Shown here piece by piece: positions 1 through 6,010 of a DNA stretch of 7,832 bases (position 1 is its first letter; the number at the start of each line of letters is the position of its first letter). The notes below the pieces were generated by a model. That model saw only the letters and a list, made by a program, of their open reading frames with translations. It had not been told where the DNA came from and searched no databases. The position numbers and the translations under genes were made by a program. The DNA lies in the NCBI GenBank assembly GCA_900554995.1, contig USJJ01000049.1, forward strand, positions 1 to 7,832, written 5' to 3'. Origin of the DNA: an uncultured Ruminococcus sp. (GTDB lineage: Bacteria; Bacillota; Clostridia; Oscillospirales; Acutalibacteraceae).

Positions 1-1
1 G

Positions 2-361
2 ACGAGAAAAGCACTTCCGCAAACAAAAATTATTGTCCTTGAACCGTTTTATTTCCCAATTTCAAAGGATGATCTTTCTTATCGCTACACTCCGCATATT
101 GAGTGTGAGCCCGATACAGGCAGACCCGACAGGGACGAAACGCAGGAAGCGATGGATTATAAATCCGCTGCAATTCAACTGACGAGAATGGCGGCAAGAC
201 GTGTTGCAGAGGAGGAAGCAGATATATTTGTCCCGCTCTATGATCTTTTTGCAGAGAAAATTTCAAAATCAAAAACCGAATACTTTATGTGGGACGGAAC
301 TCATCCGTCTGTTGCAGGGCATATGCTTATCGCAGAGCAGTGGCTGAAAACAGTAAAATAA
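2..361 (+). CDS. SGNH/GDSL-family hydrolase, C-terminal part (5' end outside window)
   Basis: An open frame enters from the left edge and ends at TAA 359-361, giving 119 residues of a C-terminal portion. The family hydrolyses ester bonds, often acyl or acetyl groups on carbohydrates or lipids. The diagnostic block V, DGTHPS, is at residues 98-103 of the visible part, with Asp98 and His101 as the expected catalytic Asp and His. It is preceded by the usual beta-strand KIIVLEPF and the helix ending ADIFVPLYDLF. The nucleophile GDS block and the Gly and Asn blocks would lie upstream and cannot be seen. The sequence is similar in layout to the complete SGNH protein at 4788-5402 (shared KIV..E.F..P, TR..AR, ADIF.PL, DG.HP), but has about 25 extra residues after the first strand. 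The gene converges on the ceramidase-family gene. The substrate is unknown. Confidence 0.88.
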   Translation, partial: TRKALPQTKIIVLEPFYFPISKDDLSYRYTPHIECEPDTGRPDRDETQEAMDYKSAAIQLTRMAARRVAEEEADIFVPLYDLFAEKISKSKTEYFMWDGTHPSVAGHMLIAEQWLKTVK

Positions 362-375
362 ATTGTACAATATGT

Positions 376-407
376 GCGGAGTGATCTGTGCCAAAATAGA
401 TTACTGC
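376..407. other. Weak imperfect hairpin in the convergent gap
   Basis: AGTGATCT (380-387) can pair with AGATTACT (398-405), using one G-T pair, around a 10-base loop; two further G-C pairs can form across a 2-base bulge. There is no T-run on the + strand after it, so it is a poor terminator for the upstream SGNH gene. It lies just outside the stronger hairpin at 413-445. The function is unknown and it may be chance. Confidence 0.25.
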
Positions 408-445
408 AAAAAAAGACGGAAACCGGGATAACCGATTTCCGTCTT
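408..445 (-). terminator. Rho-independent terminator of the ceramidase-family gene
   Basis: AAGACGGAAA (413-422) pairs perfectly with TTTCCGTCTT (436-445). After one C/A mismatch, CGG/CCG extends the stem to a GATAA loop. The A-run at 408-414 becomes a T-run after the hairpin when read on the minus strand, so it terminates the gene ending at 461. On the + strand the stem is followed by AAAGTTTATT, a poor U-tract, so its use by the upstream SGNH gene is uncertain. Confidence 0.88.
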
Positions 446-460
446 AAAGTTTATTCGGAT

Positions 461-2347
461 TTATTTAACGCTGTCAACAAGATCCATAAATTCGGAAATA
501 ACTTTTGAAGCTGTGTTTTTACCCCAAGAGATAAGACACCATGTATCCGTATCAAAAGATTCTTTCTTCTCGCTGTACTGTACACCCGCCATTACGAAAT
601 CGTCGTCCGGCTCAATGTAGCCGATAGCGTCGTTCATAAGGTCGAATACGATGATGTTCTCACCGTATGTCTCACGGAGTGACTTGTACTTGAACCCCTT
701 GAGACCGTCGCCGCCCATAAGAAGCTCGCCGTATGTTTCGCCCGGGGAAAGCTCAACGAGGAGCGAATCGCCAAGCTCCATATAGCCTGACTCGGTAACG
801 GTGTAGTATTTGTCGGCAGTCTTGTCATAGAGGAAGAAATAATCCGTGATACCTGTCTTGCCGACGATATCCATAAGAACGTTGGAAACCTCAATGATAT
901 ACTGCTTGTGTGCAATATTAAGCATCGGAGCGACCTCAGTCTCGCCGACCGACTTCCAATCCTTATACCAGGATGTGTAGCCCTCATTCGAGCCGTACTC
1001 AGCCTCGCCAAGGAAGTCGCCGAGGGCATAGTTCATTGTCCTGCACTCCGCCTCGCTCTTTGTGAGTCCGAGGATTATGTAACCCATCTCATAGCCGTAT
1101 CTTACAGTCTCTTCGTGTCTTGTAAGATCAAGACCGTCATCGGATGCACCGCGCTGATAGGTGATTGTTCCGATACAGCCCTGAATATAGATGAAGTTGT
1201 AGCCTGCCTTGTTGACAACCTCCTCAATGTAAGGAACGAAATCGGCGGAGATAACAACATGACCGTATCCCGAATTCTCGGGATGTGCACTGAATGTTGC
1301 GATTACCGTACCTTTTTCATTATTATTATCGGGAGTGAACATAAGACGGTAAAGATTGCCGTCAAATGTATAAGGAGCTGTTCTGTCACGGAGATAATTG
1401 TCTGCAATATCCTTCTTCGCAAGAGTGAGTGTGCCTGCGGTCATATCGGCATAAGCCGACTTGATGGTAGCCGTGCACTGGTCAACGATCTTCTTAAGGA
1501 ATGTGCGGTTGACACCGCTGTGAATGTCGGAAAGTCCGAGATTTGAAAGAATAAGATTGTTCAGTACATTCTTGACCGTGTTGTCCCAAACGCCCTGAAG
1601 GTCAATTCCGCTGTGGGTATGAGTAACGGACACATTTACGCTGACAATGTTGTTTGCCGCAGCAAAGTCCGAAATTGCTTCACGGATAAGACGAACGTCC
1701 GCATTTGCAATTCCGATTGCGTCAAGCACGCAGAATGCAACGTTTCCTCTGCCTGTACCGTCGTTAAGGACGATTGTACGAACCCAAAGTCCGTCAAAGG
1801 TTTCGGTTGTGGTTGCCATCAGACCGTAGCCGCCCATTGTGTAAGGCGTTGTGCCGAAATCATCGGGGAGAATTGAAGCCTGAGCATAGCCGAGATGCCA
1901 TTTTGCGCCTGCCGCCGGAGCGTCGAGGAAATCCGACATTCCCTTGTAGAAGTTGCCGTAATCGTCAAGATTGAAACCGGCAAAATCGTGAATAACGGAG
2001 GTCTGCGGAATAACAAAACCGAGAGCCTTGCCGATAACGTTAATGAGCGTGTTGCTCAAAAGGTTGATTGCCTTTGCAAGAGCTTTCATAAATACGGTCT
2101 TGAGATTCGTCGAGGCAAGATCGCCGAAAGCGTCACCTATCTTGCCAAGAGTGTCGTTAACGCCGCTGTTCACTACCTGAACCTTGTTGCCGTGTGCTTC
2201 GGCATCGGCAAGGTATTCCTCAAGAGTTACGTTGGATTCCGCAACAATCGGAGCTTCCTCATTTTTTGCAAAAGCCGTTACGCCGATGGGAACGACAAGG
2301 CAAAGACAGAGAGCAACCGAAAGAACGGACAAAAGAATCTTTTTCAT
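461..2347 (-). CDS. Secreted neutral/alkaline ceramidase-family protein (ceramidase N-terminal-domain type)
   Basis: This 628-residue protein has an N-terminal signal peptide: KK, a hydrophobic core at about residues 4-22, and a likely cut after AFA at 25-27. The family (neutral, non-lysosomal ceramidases) hydrolyses the N-acyl bond of ceramide with a zinc ion. Family marks are MGGYG (171-175), the strand LWVRTIVLNDG (187-197), VTHTHSG (241-247), SAHPENS (353-359), ISADF (366-370), SPGETYGEL (534-542) and NDAIGYIEP (572-580). By motif and spacing, a His of HTHSG, His355, Glu537 and Tyr577 are the likely zinc ligands; this is an inference. Two oddities are seen. The block that carries the nucleophilic Ser in true ceramidases (GDxSP) reads GTIT at 393-396, and residues about 28-140 form an extra, partly amphipathic N-terminal region. 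Ceramide hydrolysis is therefore not assured. The start is supported by AAGGAGA 7 bases upstream. It is monocistronic, with its own promoter and terminator. Confidence 0.85.
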   Translation of the reverse strand: MKKILLSVLSVALCLCLVVPIGVTAFAKNEEAPIVAESNVTLEEYLADAEAHGNKVQVVNSGVNDTLGKIGDAFGDLASTNLKTVFMKALAKAINLLSNTLINVIGKALGFVIPQTSVIHDFAGFNLDDYGNFYKGMSDFLDAPAAGAKWHLGYAQASILPDDFGTTPYTMGGYGLMATTTETFDGLWVRTIVLNDGTGRGNVAFCVLDAIGIANADVRLIREAISDFAAANNIVSVNVSVTHTHSGIDLQGVWDNTVKNVLNNLILSNLGLSDIHSGVNRTFLKKIVDQCTATIKSAYADMTAGTLTLAKKDIADNYLRDRTAPYTFDGNLYRLMFTPDNNNEKGTVIATFSAHPENSGYGHVVISADFVPYIEEVVNKAGYNFIYIQGCIGTITYQRGASDDGLDLTRHEETVRYGYEMGYIILGLTKSEAECRTMNYALGDFLGEAEYGSNEGYTSWYKDWKSVGETEVAPMLNIAHKQYIIEVSNVLMDIVGKTGITDYFFLYDKTADKYYTVTESGYMELGDSLLVELSPGETYGELLMGGDGLKGFKYKSLRETYGENIIVFDLMNDAIGYIEPDDDFVMAGVQYSEKKESFDTDTWCLISWGKNTASKVISEFMDLVDSVK

Positions 2348-2354
2348 AATTCTG

Positions 2355-2363
2355 TCTCCTTTT
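2355..2363 (-). promoter_or_regulatory. Ribosome binding site of the ceramidase-family gene
   Basis: The minus strand reads AAAAGGAGA here, a strong Shine-Dalgarno match 7 bases before the ATG at 2347-2345. It fixes the start just before a classical signal peptide. Confidence 0.85.
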
Positions 2364-2392
2364 GAAAAATGATATTGTTCCTATGATAATTG

Positions 2393-2421
2393 ATTATATC
2401 ACAAAAACCTTTTTTTTTCAA
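2393..2421 (-). promoter_or_regulatory. Sigma-A-type promoter of the ceramidase-family gene
   Basis: On the minus strand a -35 box TTGAAA (2421-2416) and a -10 box TATAAT (2398-2393) are 17 bases apart. A TG one base before the -10 (2401-2400) makes it an extended -10. The spacer contains a run of A on the minus strand. Predicted transcription start is near 2386, leaving a leader of about 40 bases. Confidence 0.8.
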
Positions 2422-2478
2422 ATAAAACAATCACACTCTTTTTTATTCAAATTGACGAAAGTATAATGCCTATTTCAA

Positions 2479-2507
2479 TTGACTTTTGTGCCTGACAAGA
2501 ATATAAT
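2479..2507 (+). promoter_or_regulatory. Sigma-A-type promoter of the murD-murI operon
   Basis: TTGACT (2479-2484) and TATAAT (2502-2507) are separated by exactly 17 bases. Transcription would begin near 2514, about 40 bases before the chosen murD start. This also argues against the in-frame upstream ATG at 2513, which would sit at the start point without a ribosome binding site. It is divergent from the promoter at 2393-2421. Confidence 0.83.
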
Positions 2508-2540
2508 ATAATTTGATTTTATTATTGTACACAGTCAATC

Positions 2541-2545
2541 GGAGG
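2541..2545 (+). promoter_or_regulatory. Ribosome binding site deciding the murD start
   Basis: GGAGG lies 9 bases before the ATG at 2555. The frame is open further upstream to an ATG at 2513, but only the 2555 start has a Shine-Dalgarno sequence and gives the normal MurD N-terminus (MDLSGKKVLVVGLARSG). Confidence 0.85.
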
Positions 2546-2554
2546 TTTTTGTAT

Positions 2555-3898
2555 ATGGATCTATCAGGCAAAAAGGTTCTTGTTGTCGGACTTGCGCGCA
2601 GCGGCATGGCGGCAATCAGAGTTCTTAAAAAGCTCGGCGCAGAGGTTACTCTCTCCGAAAGCAAGAAAAAAGACGATATAAAAGAAATTGGTTTTCTTAA
2701 CGAAAACAATGTTGAGATCGTCGGACAGGATATGTCCGTTTTCGAGCGTGATTTTGACTTTGTCGTCAAAAATCCGGGCGTACCATACAGAAGCCCGATG
2801 ATGCAGAAGCTTCAAGAGCGCAACATTCCGGTTATAACGGAAATTGAGCTTGCGTATCAGGTCGCAAAGCCTCAGCATTATATTGCAATAACCGGCACAA
2901 ACGGCAAAACCACGACCTCCACCCTTACATATGAGATTCTTCGCCGTGCTTTTCCGGGCAAGGCGCATCTTTGCGGAAATATCGGTATTCCGCTTTGTGA
3001 AATTGTTATGGAAAACGGCCTTATGGAAGAGGGCGGACATTATATCGCTCTCGAAATTTCAAACTTCCAGCTTGTTAATATTGATAAGTTCCGTCCCGAG
3101 GTTGCCACGATAATCAACCTCACTCCCGACCATATCGACTTTATGGGCAGCCTCGACAATTACTACAAGTCCAAGACCGAGGTTTACAGGAATATGGCAG
3201 GCAATGATGTTTTCCTGCTCAACGCAGACGATCCCGTCGTTAAGGAATACACCGACCGATATCCTGTGAAGTGCGCTAAAGAAAGCTTCAGTACAGACAG
3301 CCAAAGCGCCGACTGCATTGCCAAGGACGGCTATTTAGAGATAAAGGGCGAAAAAATAATCCCTCTTAATGCAATTAAAATTGTCGGCAAGCACAATTTG
3401 CAGAATGTTATGATTGCCGTTTCAGCCGCTAAGGCTATAGGCATTTCAAATGACGTTATTCTTGAGGCTGTTTCGTCATTTAAGGGCGTTGAGCATCGAA
3501 TTGAATTTGTACGTGAAATCGACGGAGTTAAATATTATAACGACTCAAAAGGAACTAACACCGACGCAACAATAACCGCGCTTAAGGCGTTTGACCACGG
3601 GGTAATTCTCCTTGTCGGCGGATTTGAAAAGGGCTTGCCGATGGACGAGATGAAAAAGCACCTCGGCTGTGTCAAAAAGATTATCGGATTCGGCGCCTGC
3701 GGTGCAAGACTTGTGCATGACCTTGTCGGTGAGGACGGAATTGTCGTTACAACACTTGATGAAGCCGTTGCAGAGGCAAACAAAATTGCCGAGAGCGGAG
3801 ACACCGTTCTCCTTTCCCCCACCACCAGCTCATTCGACCAGTATACCTGCTTTGAGGAGCGCGGCGACCATTTTAAGAAGATTATAAATGCTCTATAA
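2555..3898 (+). CDS. murD: UDP-N-acetylmuramoyl-L-alanine--D-glutamate ligase
   Basis: MurD joins D-glutamate to UDP-MurNAc-L-alanine using ATP, the second amino-acid step of the peptidoglycan stem peptide, in the cytosol. At 447 residues it has the normal family length. The N-terminal Rossmann-like UDP-binding domain begins VLVVGLARSG (8-17). The ATP P-loop GTNGKTTT is at 114-121, followed by EISNFQL (167-173), NLTPDHID (188-195), and KSK (205-207), in which Lys207 is the probable carbamylated lysine. The C-terminal domain shows GKHNLQN (278-284), EHR (313-315), NDSKGTN (329-335), the glycine strand LLVGGFEKG (352-360), and SPTTSSFDQ through FEERGDHF (421-440). The last block has TTSS where many MurD proteins have ACAS, a local variation. 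The start at 2555 is set by GGAGG and promoter position. murI follows after 15 bases, so the D-glutamate supplier and user are cotranscribed. Confidence 0.97.
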   Translation: MDLSGKKVLVVGLARSGMAAIRVLKKLGAEVTLSESKKKDDIKEIGFLNENNVEIVGQDMSVFERDFDFVVKNPGVPYRSPMMQKLQERNIPVITEIELAYQVAKPQHYIAITGTNGKTTTSTLTYEILRRAFPGKAHLCGNIGIPLCEIVMENGLMEEGGHYIALEISNFQLVNIDKFRPEVATIINLTPDHIDFMGSLDNYYKSKTEVYRNMAGNDVFLLNADDPVVKEYTDRYPVKCAKESFSTDSQSADCIAKDGYLEIKGEKIIPLNAIKIVGKHNLQNVMIAVSAAKAIGISNDVILEAVSSFKGVEHRIEFVREIDGVKYYNDSKGTNTDATITALKAFDHGVILLVGGFEKGLPMDEMKKHLGCVKKIIGFGACGARLVHDLVGEDGIVVTTLDEAVAEANKIAESGDTVLLSPTTSSFDQYTCFEERGDHFKKIINAL

Positions 3899-3913
3899 AC
3901 CGAAAGGATAAAT

Positions 3914-4732
3914 ATGACAGAAAAAGAGAAATATATCGGCGTTTTCGACTCGGGAATCGGCGGACTGACCGTCGTTAAAAGCATAGTCGAAACAATGCCG
4001 AACGAAAACATAATTTACTTCGGCGACACGGCTCACGTTCCCTACGGGACACGCTCAAAGGAACAGATAACCGAATACGTTCTCAGCGATGTAAAATTCC
4101 TCAGCAGATTTAATATCAAAGCAATAGTAATCGCCTGCAACACGGCAGATTCGGAAGCAAGAGATACGGTCGAAAAAAACTACAGCGATATCCCCGTTTA
4201 CGGCGTTGTTGCTCCTGCGGCTAAGAAAGCGGCAAAGCTGACAAAAAATAAAAAAATCGGTGTAATTGCCACCAACGCAACGGTCAACAGCGGCGCATAC
4301 GAAAAGACGATACACAGCTTTGATTCCGACGCACAGGTTATAAGCCTTGCGTGTCCGCTTCTCGTTCCGCTCGTCGAAGAAGGACGTTTCAAAAAGGGAG
4401 ATCAGGTCATCGAGGAGGTTCTGCGTGAATACCTCACTCCGCTGAAAGAGCAGGGCATTGACACTCTCGTTCTCGGCTGTACTCACTATCCCCTGCTTTA
4501 TGACATTATAACCGAGATTATGGGCAACGGAGTTACAGTCATCAGCTCATCGGTTACGGCGGCAGAGGAACTGAAAAAAGGTCTCGGAGAAAGAAATCTA
4601 CTCAGCAACTCAAAAATAAGCGAACGAAAGTATTTCGTCAGCGACAACGCAGAGGATTTTGAAAAGCACGCCCTGATTTTTATGGGCAATGCCCTCGGCG
4701 GCGCGGTCGAACAGGTTGATATTGAAGAATAA
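3914..4732 (+). CDS. murI: Glutamate racemase
   Basis: MurI interconverts L- and D-glutamate without a cofactor and supplies D-glutamate for MurD. The 272-residue length is typical. Family marks are IGVFDSGIGGLTV (8-20, with Asp12 and Ser13), YFGDTAHVPYG (35-45), the first catalytic cysteine in IACNTAD (73-79, Cys75), VYGVVAPA (95-102), the second in LGCTHYPLL (187-195, Cys189 with His191), and a C-terminal SSSVTAAEEL region (211-220). Both catalytic cysteines are present, so the enzyme should be active. AAAGGA at 3903-3908 is a fair ribosome binding site 5 bases before the ATG. It is 15 bases behind murD, so a single transcript from the promoter at 2479-2507 is likely, ending at the hairpin beginning right at the stop codon. 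Confidence 0.97.
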   Translation: MTEKEKYIGVFDSGIGGLTVVKSIVETMPNENIIYFGDTAHVPYGTRSKEQITEYVLSDVKFLSRFNIKAIVIACNTADSEARDTVEKNYSDIPVYGVVAPAAKKAAKLTKNKKIGVIATNATVNSGAYEKTIHSFDSDAQVISLACPLLVPLVEEGRFKKGDQVIEEVLREYLTPLKEQGIDTLVLGCTHYPLLYDIITEIMGNGVTVISSSVTAAEELKKGLGERNLLSNSKISERKYFVSDNAEDFEKHALIFMGNALGGAVEQVDIEE

Positions 4733-4787
4733 AAAGTTGTCTCATTTTTGCTTTTAGCACTGATGAGACAACTTTTTCTTATTATTT
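4731..4787. terminator. Bidirectional terminator between murI and the ttcA operon
   Basis: Positions 4731-4745 pair perfectly with 4763-4777, a 15-bp stem starting with five A and ending with five T, around a 17-base loop. Inside the loop TGC (4749-4751) can pair with GCA (4757-4759). The T-rich stretch after the stem on the + strand (4773-4789) ends the murD-murI transcript. The A-run at 4731-4735 gives the T-run needed for the minus-strand transcript. The stem overlaps the last two bases of the murI stop codon. Confidence 0.92.
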
Positions 4788-5402
4788 TTATTTAACCAAC
4801 TCACCGACATAATCGGCATAGATTTTTCCGATAACCTCTGCGCCGCGGTCATAGGTCGGGTGAACGCCGTCGGCGGAAATCTTCTGCCAATTCTCGTGGC
4901 AGATATGAGATGCAAGCAATCCGTCAAGCGGGATAAAAATATCGGCATATTCACGGGCGAGCTTTCTTGTAATCTGAATCTTCGGGTCAAGGTCCTCACG
5001 GAAATAGAGCTTGTCCTCGGCAGGAAGCAGGAACTGCTCCATCATAACGATTTTTGCATTTGTCATTGTCTTGATCGCTTCAAGAACCGTGCGATATCTT
5101 TTTTCAAACTCGGCGTTGTCGAGCCACTCTCTCGTTTCGGCTCTGTGCCATGTGTCGTTGACGCCGATAAGAATCGAAACAATATCCGGCTGAATGTCGA
5201 TAAAATCCGACTGCAACCTGTTCACAAGATCAATCGTCTGATTGCCGCTGATTCCGAGGTCAATAAATTCAAAATCAATCTCCGGGAATTTTTCTTTCAA
5301 AAATCTTGCCGCATCCTTCGGGTATCCGTTGCCGAGGTTGTGCGGATCTTTACGGTCACGGTCGGCATCGGTAATGCTGTCGCCCTGGAATAAAATTTTC
5401 AT
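4788..5402 (-). CDS. SGNH/GDSL-family hydrolase, small cytosolic type
   Basis: This complete 204-residue SGNH hydrolase has all four signature blocks: GDSIT (7-11, nucleophile Ser9), LGISGNQT (49-56, oxyanion Gly53), GVND (80-83, Asn82) and DGVHPT (178-183, catalytic Asp178 and His181). It has no signal peptide or membrane segment, so it is likely cytosolic. Family members remove acyl or acetyl groups from sugars, lipids or thioesters; the substrate cannot be told from the sequence. GGAGGA at 5414-5409 lies 6 bases before the ATG, inside the end of the PPTase gene. The ATG overlaps that gene's TGA as ATGA, so the two are translationally coupled. It is the last gene of the operon and ends at the bidirectional terminator. 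It resembles the partial SGNH gene at 2-361. Confidence 0.93.
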   Translation of the reverse strand: MKILFQGDSITDADRDRKDPHNLGNGYPKDAARFLKEKFPEIDFEFIDLGISGNQTIDLVNRLQSDFIDIQPDIVSILIGVNDTWHRAETREWLDNAEFEKRYRTVLEAIKTMTNAKIVMMEQFLLPAEDKLYFREDLDPKIQITRKLAREYADIFIPLDGLLASHICHENWQKISADGVHPTYDRGAEVIGKIYADYVGELVK

Positions 5403-6010
5403 ATAAAGTCCTCCGTTTTAACATTTTTTATTTTATCAAAATATCTGTCTCCGCAGACGGAAATCAAAACATTTTTTTCACTTAAACATGAAAACTTTTT
5501 CTCATATTTTTCAAAAAAGTTTTCGTAATCTCCGAAAGAAAATTCTCCGAGATCTGCAAGCGATTTTCCCTCGCATTTTATTGCGCTTTCTTTAAGCGTC
5601 CATATTCTTGTAAACGCTTTTGCTTTGTCGGGCGAAGCGTTAATTTTTTTGTTTTCGCTCTCATTGAAAAATCTTTTTGCAACCTTCTCGTTAAAGCCGC
5701 CGATTTCCTGCACGTCAATTCCGACGGGCTCGGTATCAACGACAACGGCAACCCCCTCGGCACAATGGCTGATGTTAAAAAACAGTTTTTCGCTTTTCAA
5801 AAACGGCTTTCCGTTTTCGCCGACTTCCGTTTCAAACGAATCAATTCCGTTTTCTCTCAACGCATACCGCAGGAGAAGGTAGGCGACGACGCAGTTGTCA
5901 CGGTCGGAATTCCTCTTCAGTCTGTTGTATTTTTCAATTCTGTTTTCAGGGAGAATTTTTAAAAATTTTTCAGCGCAAAAATTTTCGTAGTCGTCAAAAA
6001 AATAAATCAT
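5399..6010 (-). CDS. Sfp-type 4'-phosphopantetheinyl transferase
   Basis: The enzyme moves the 4'-phosphopantetheine arm of coenzyme A onto a serine of carrier proteins, turning apo-ACP or apo-PCP into the active form. The 203 residues match the smaller members of the Sfp group. Motifs seen are GENGKPFL (64-71), FFNISHC (77-83), VGIDVQEI (96-103) and WTLKESAIKCEGKSL (137-151). Asp99 and Glu141 match the magnesium ligands of Sfp. The residue two after Asp99 is Gln101, where Sfp has Glu; Glu102 follows directly. No carrier protein, NRPS or PKS gene is visible nearby, so its target could be fatty-acid ACP or a distant system. The start codon overlaps the ttcA stop (ATGA) and has only a weak Shine-Dalgarno match (GTGAG), which points to reinitiation after ttcA. 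The sequence is rich in Phe, Lys and Glu compared with its neighbours. Confidence 0.92.
   Translation of the reverse strand: MIYFFDDYENFCAEKFLKILPENRIEKYNRLKRNSDRDNCVVAYLLLRYALRENGIDSFETEVGENGKPFLKSEKLFFNISHCAEGVAVVVDTEPVGIDVQEIGGFNEKVAKRFFNESENKKINASPDKAKAFTRIWTLKESAIKCEGKSLADLGEFSFGDYENFFEKYEKKFSCLSEKNVLISVCGDRYFDKIKNVKTEDFI

Noticed and set aside
362..371. The palindrome ATTGTACAAT just after the first SGNH stop codon
   Set aside because: It is a 10-base A/T-rich palindrome with no loop or T-run and no promoter beside it, so it is likely chance.
908..1546. A 212-codon open frame on the + strand, opposite the ceramidase-family gene
   Set aside because: It is a shadow of the well-supported minus-strand gene, has no ribosome binding site or family motif, and its Cys- and Val-rich composition is typical of antisense translation.
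2452..2467. TTGACG followed closely by TATAAT on the + strand upstream of murD, as a second promoter
   Set aside because: Only 4 bases separate the two boxes, and no good -35 lies 17 bases before this TATAAT. The pair at 2479-2507 has correct spacing.
2513..2554. Upstream in-frame ATG of murD at 2513, adding 14 residues
   Set aside because: It falls at the predicted transcription start, has no ribosome binding site, and the added residues do not belong to the MurD fold.
2564..3040. A 158-codon minus-strand frame opposite murD, and a second of the same length at 3535-4011
   Set aside because: Both lie opposite conserved MurD motifs and show no coding evidence of their own.
4860..5393. A 177-codon open frame on the + strand opposite the SGNH hydrolase
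   Set aside because: The minus-strand gene has all four SGNH blocks and a good ribosome binding site; the + frame has neither.
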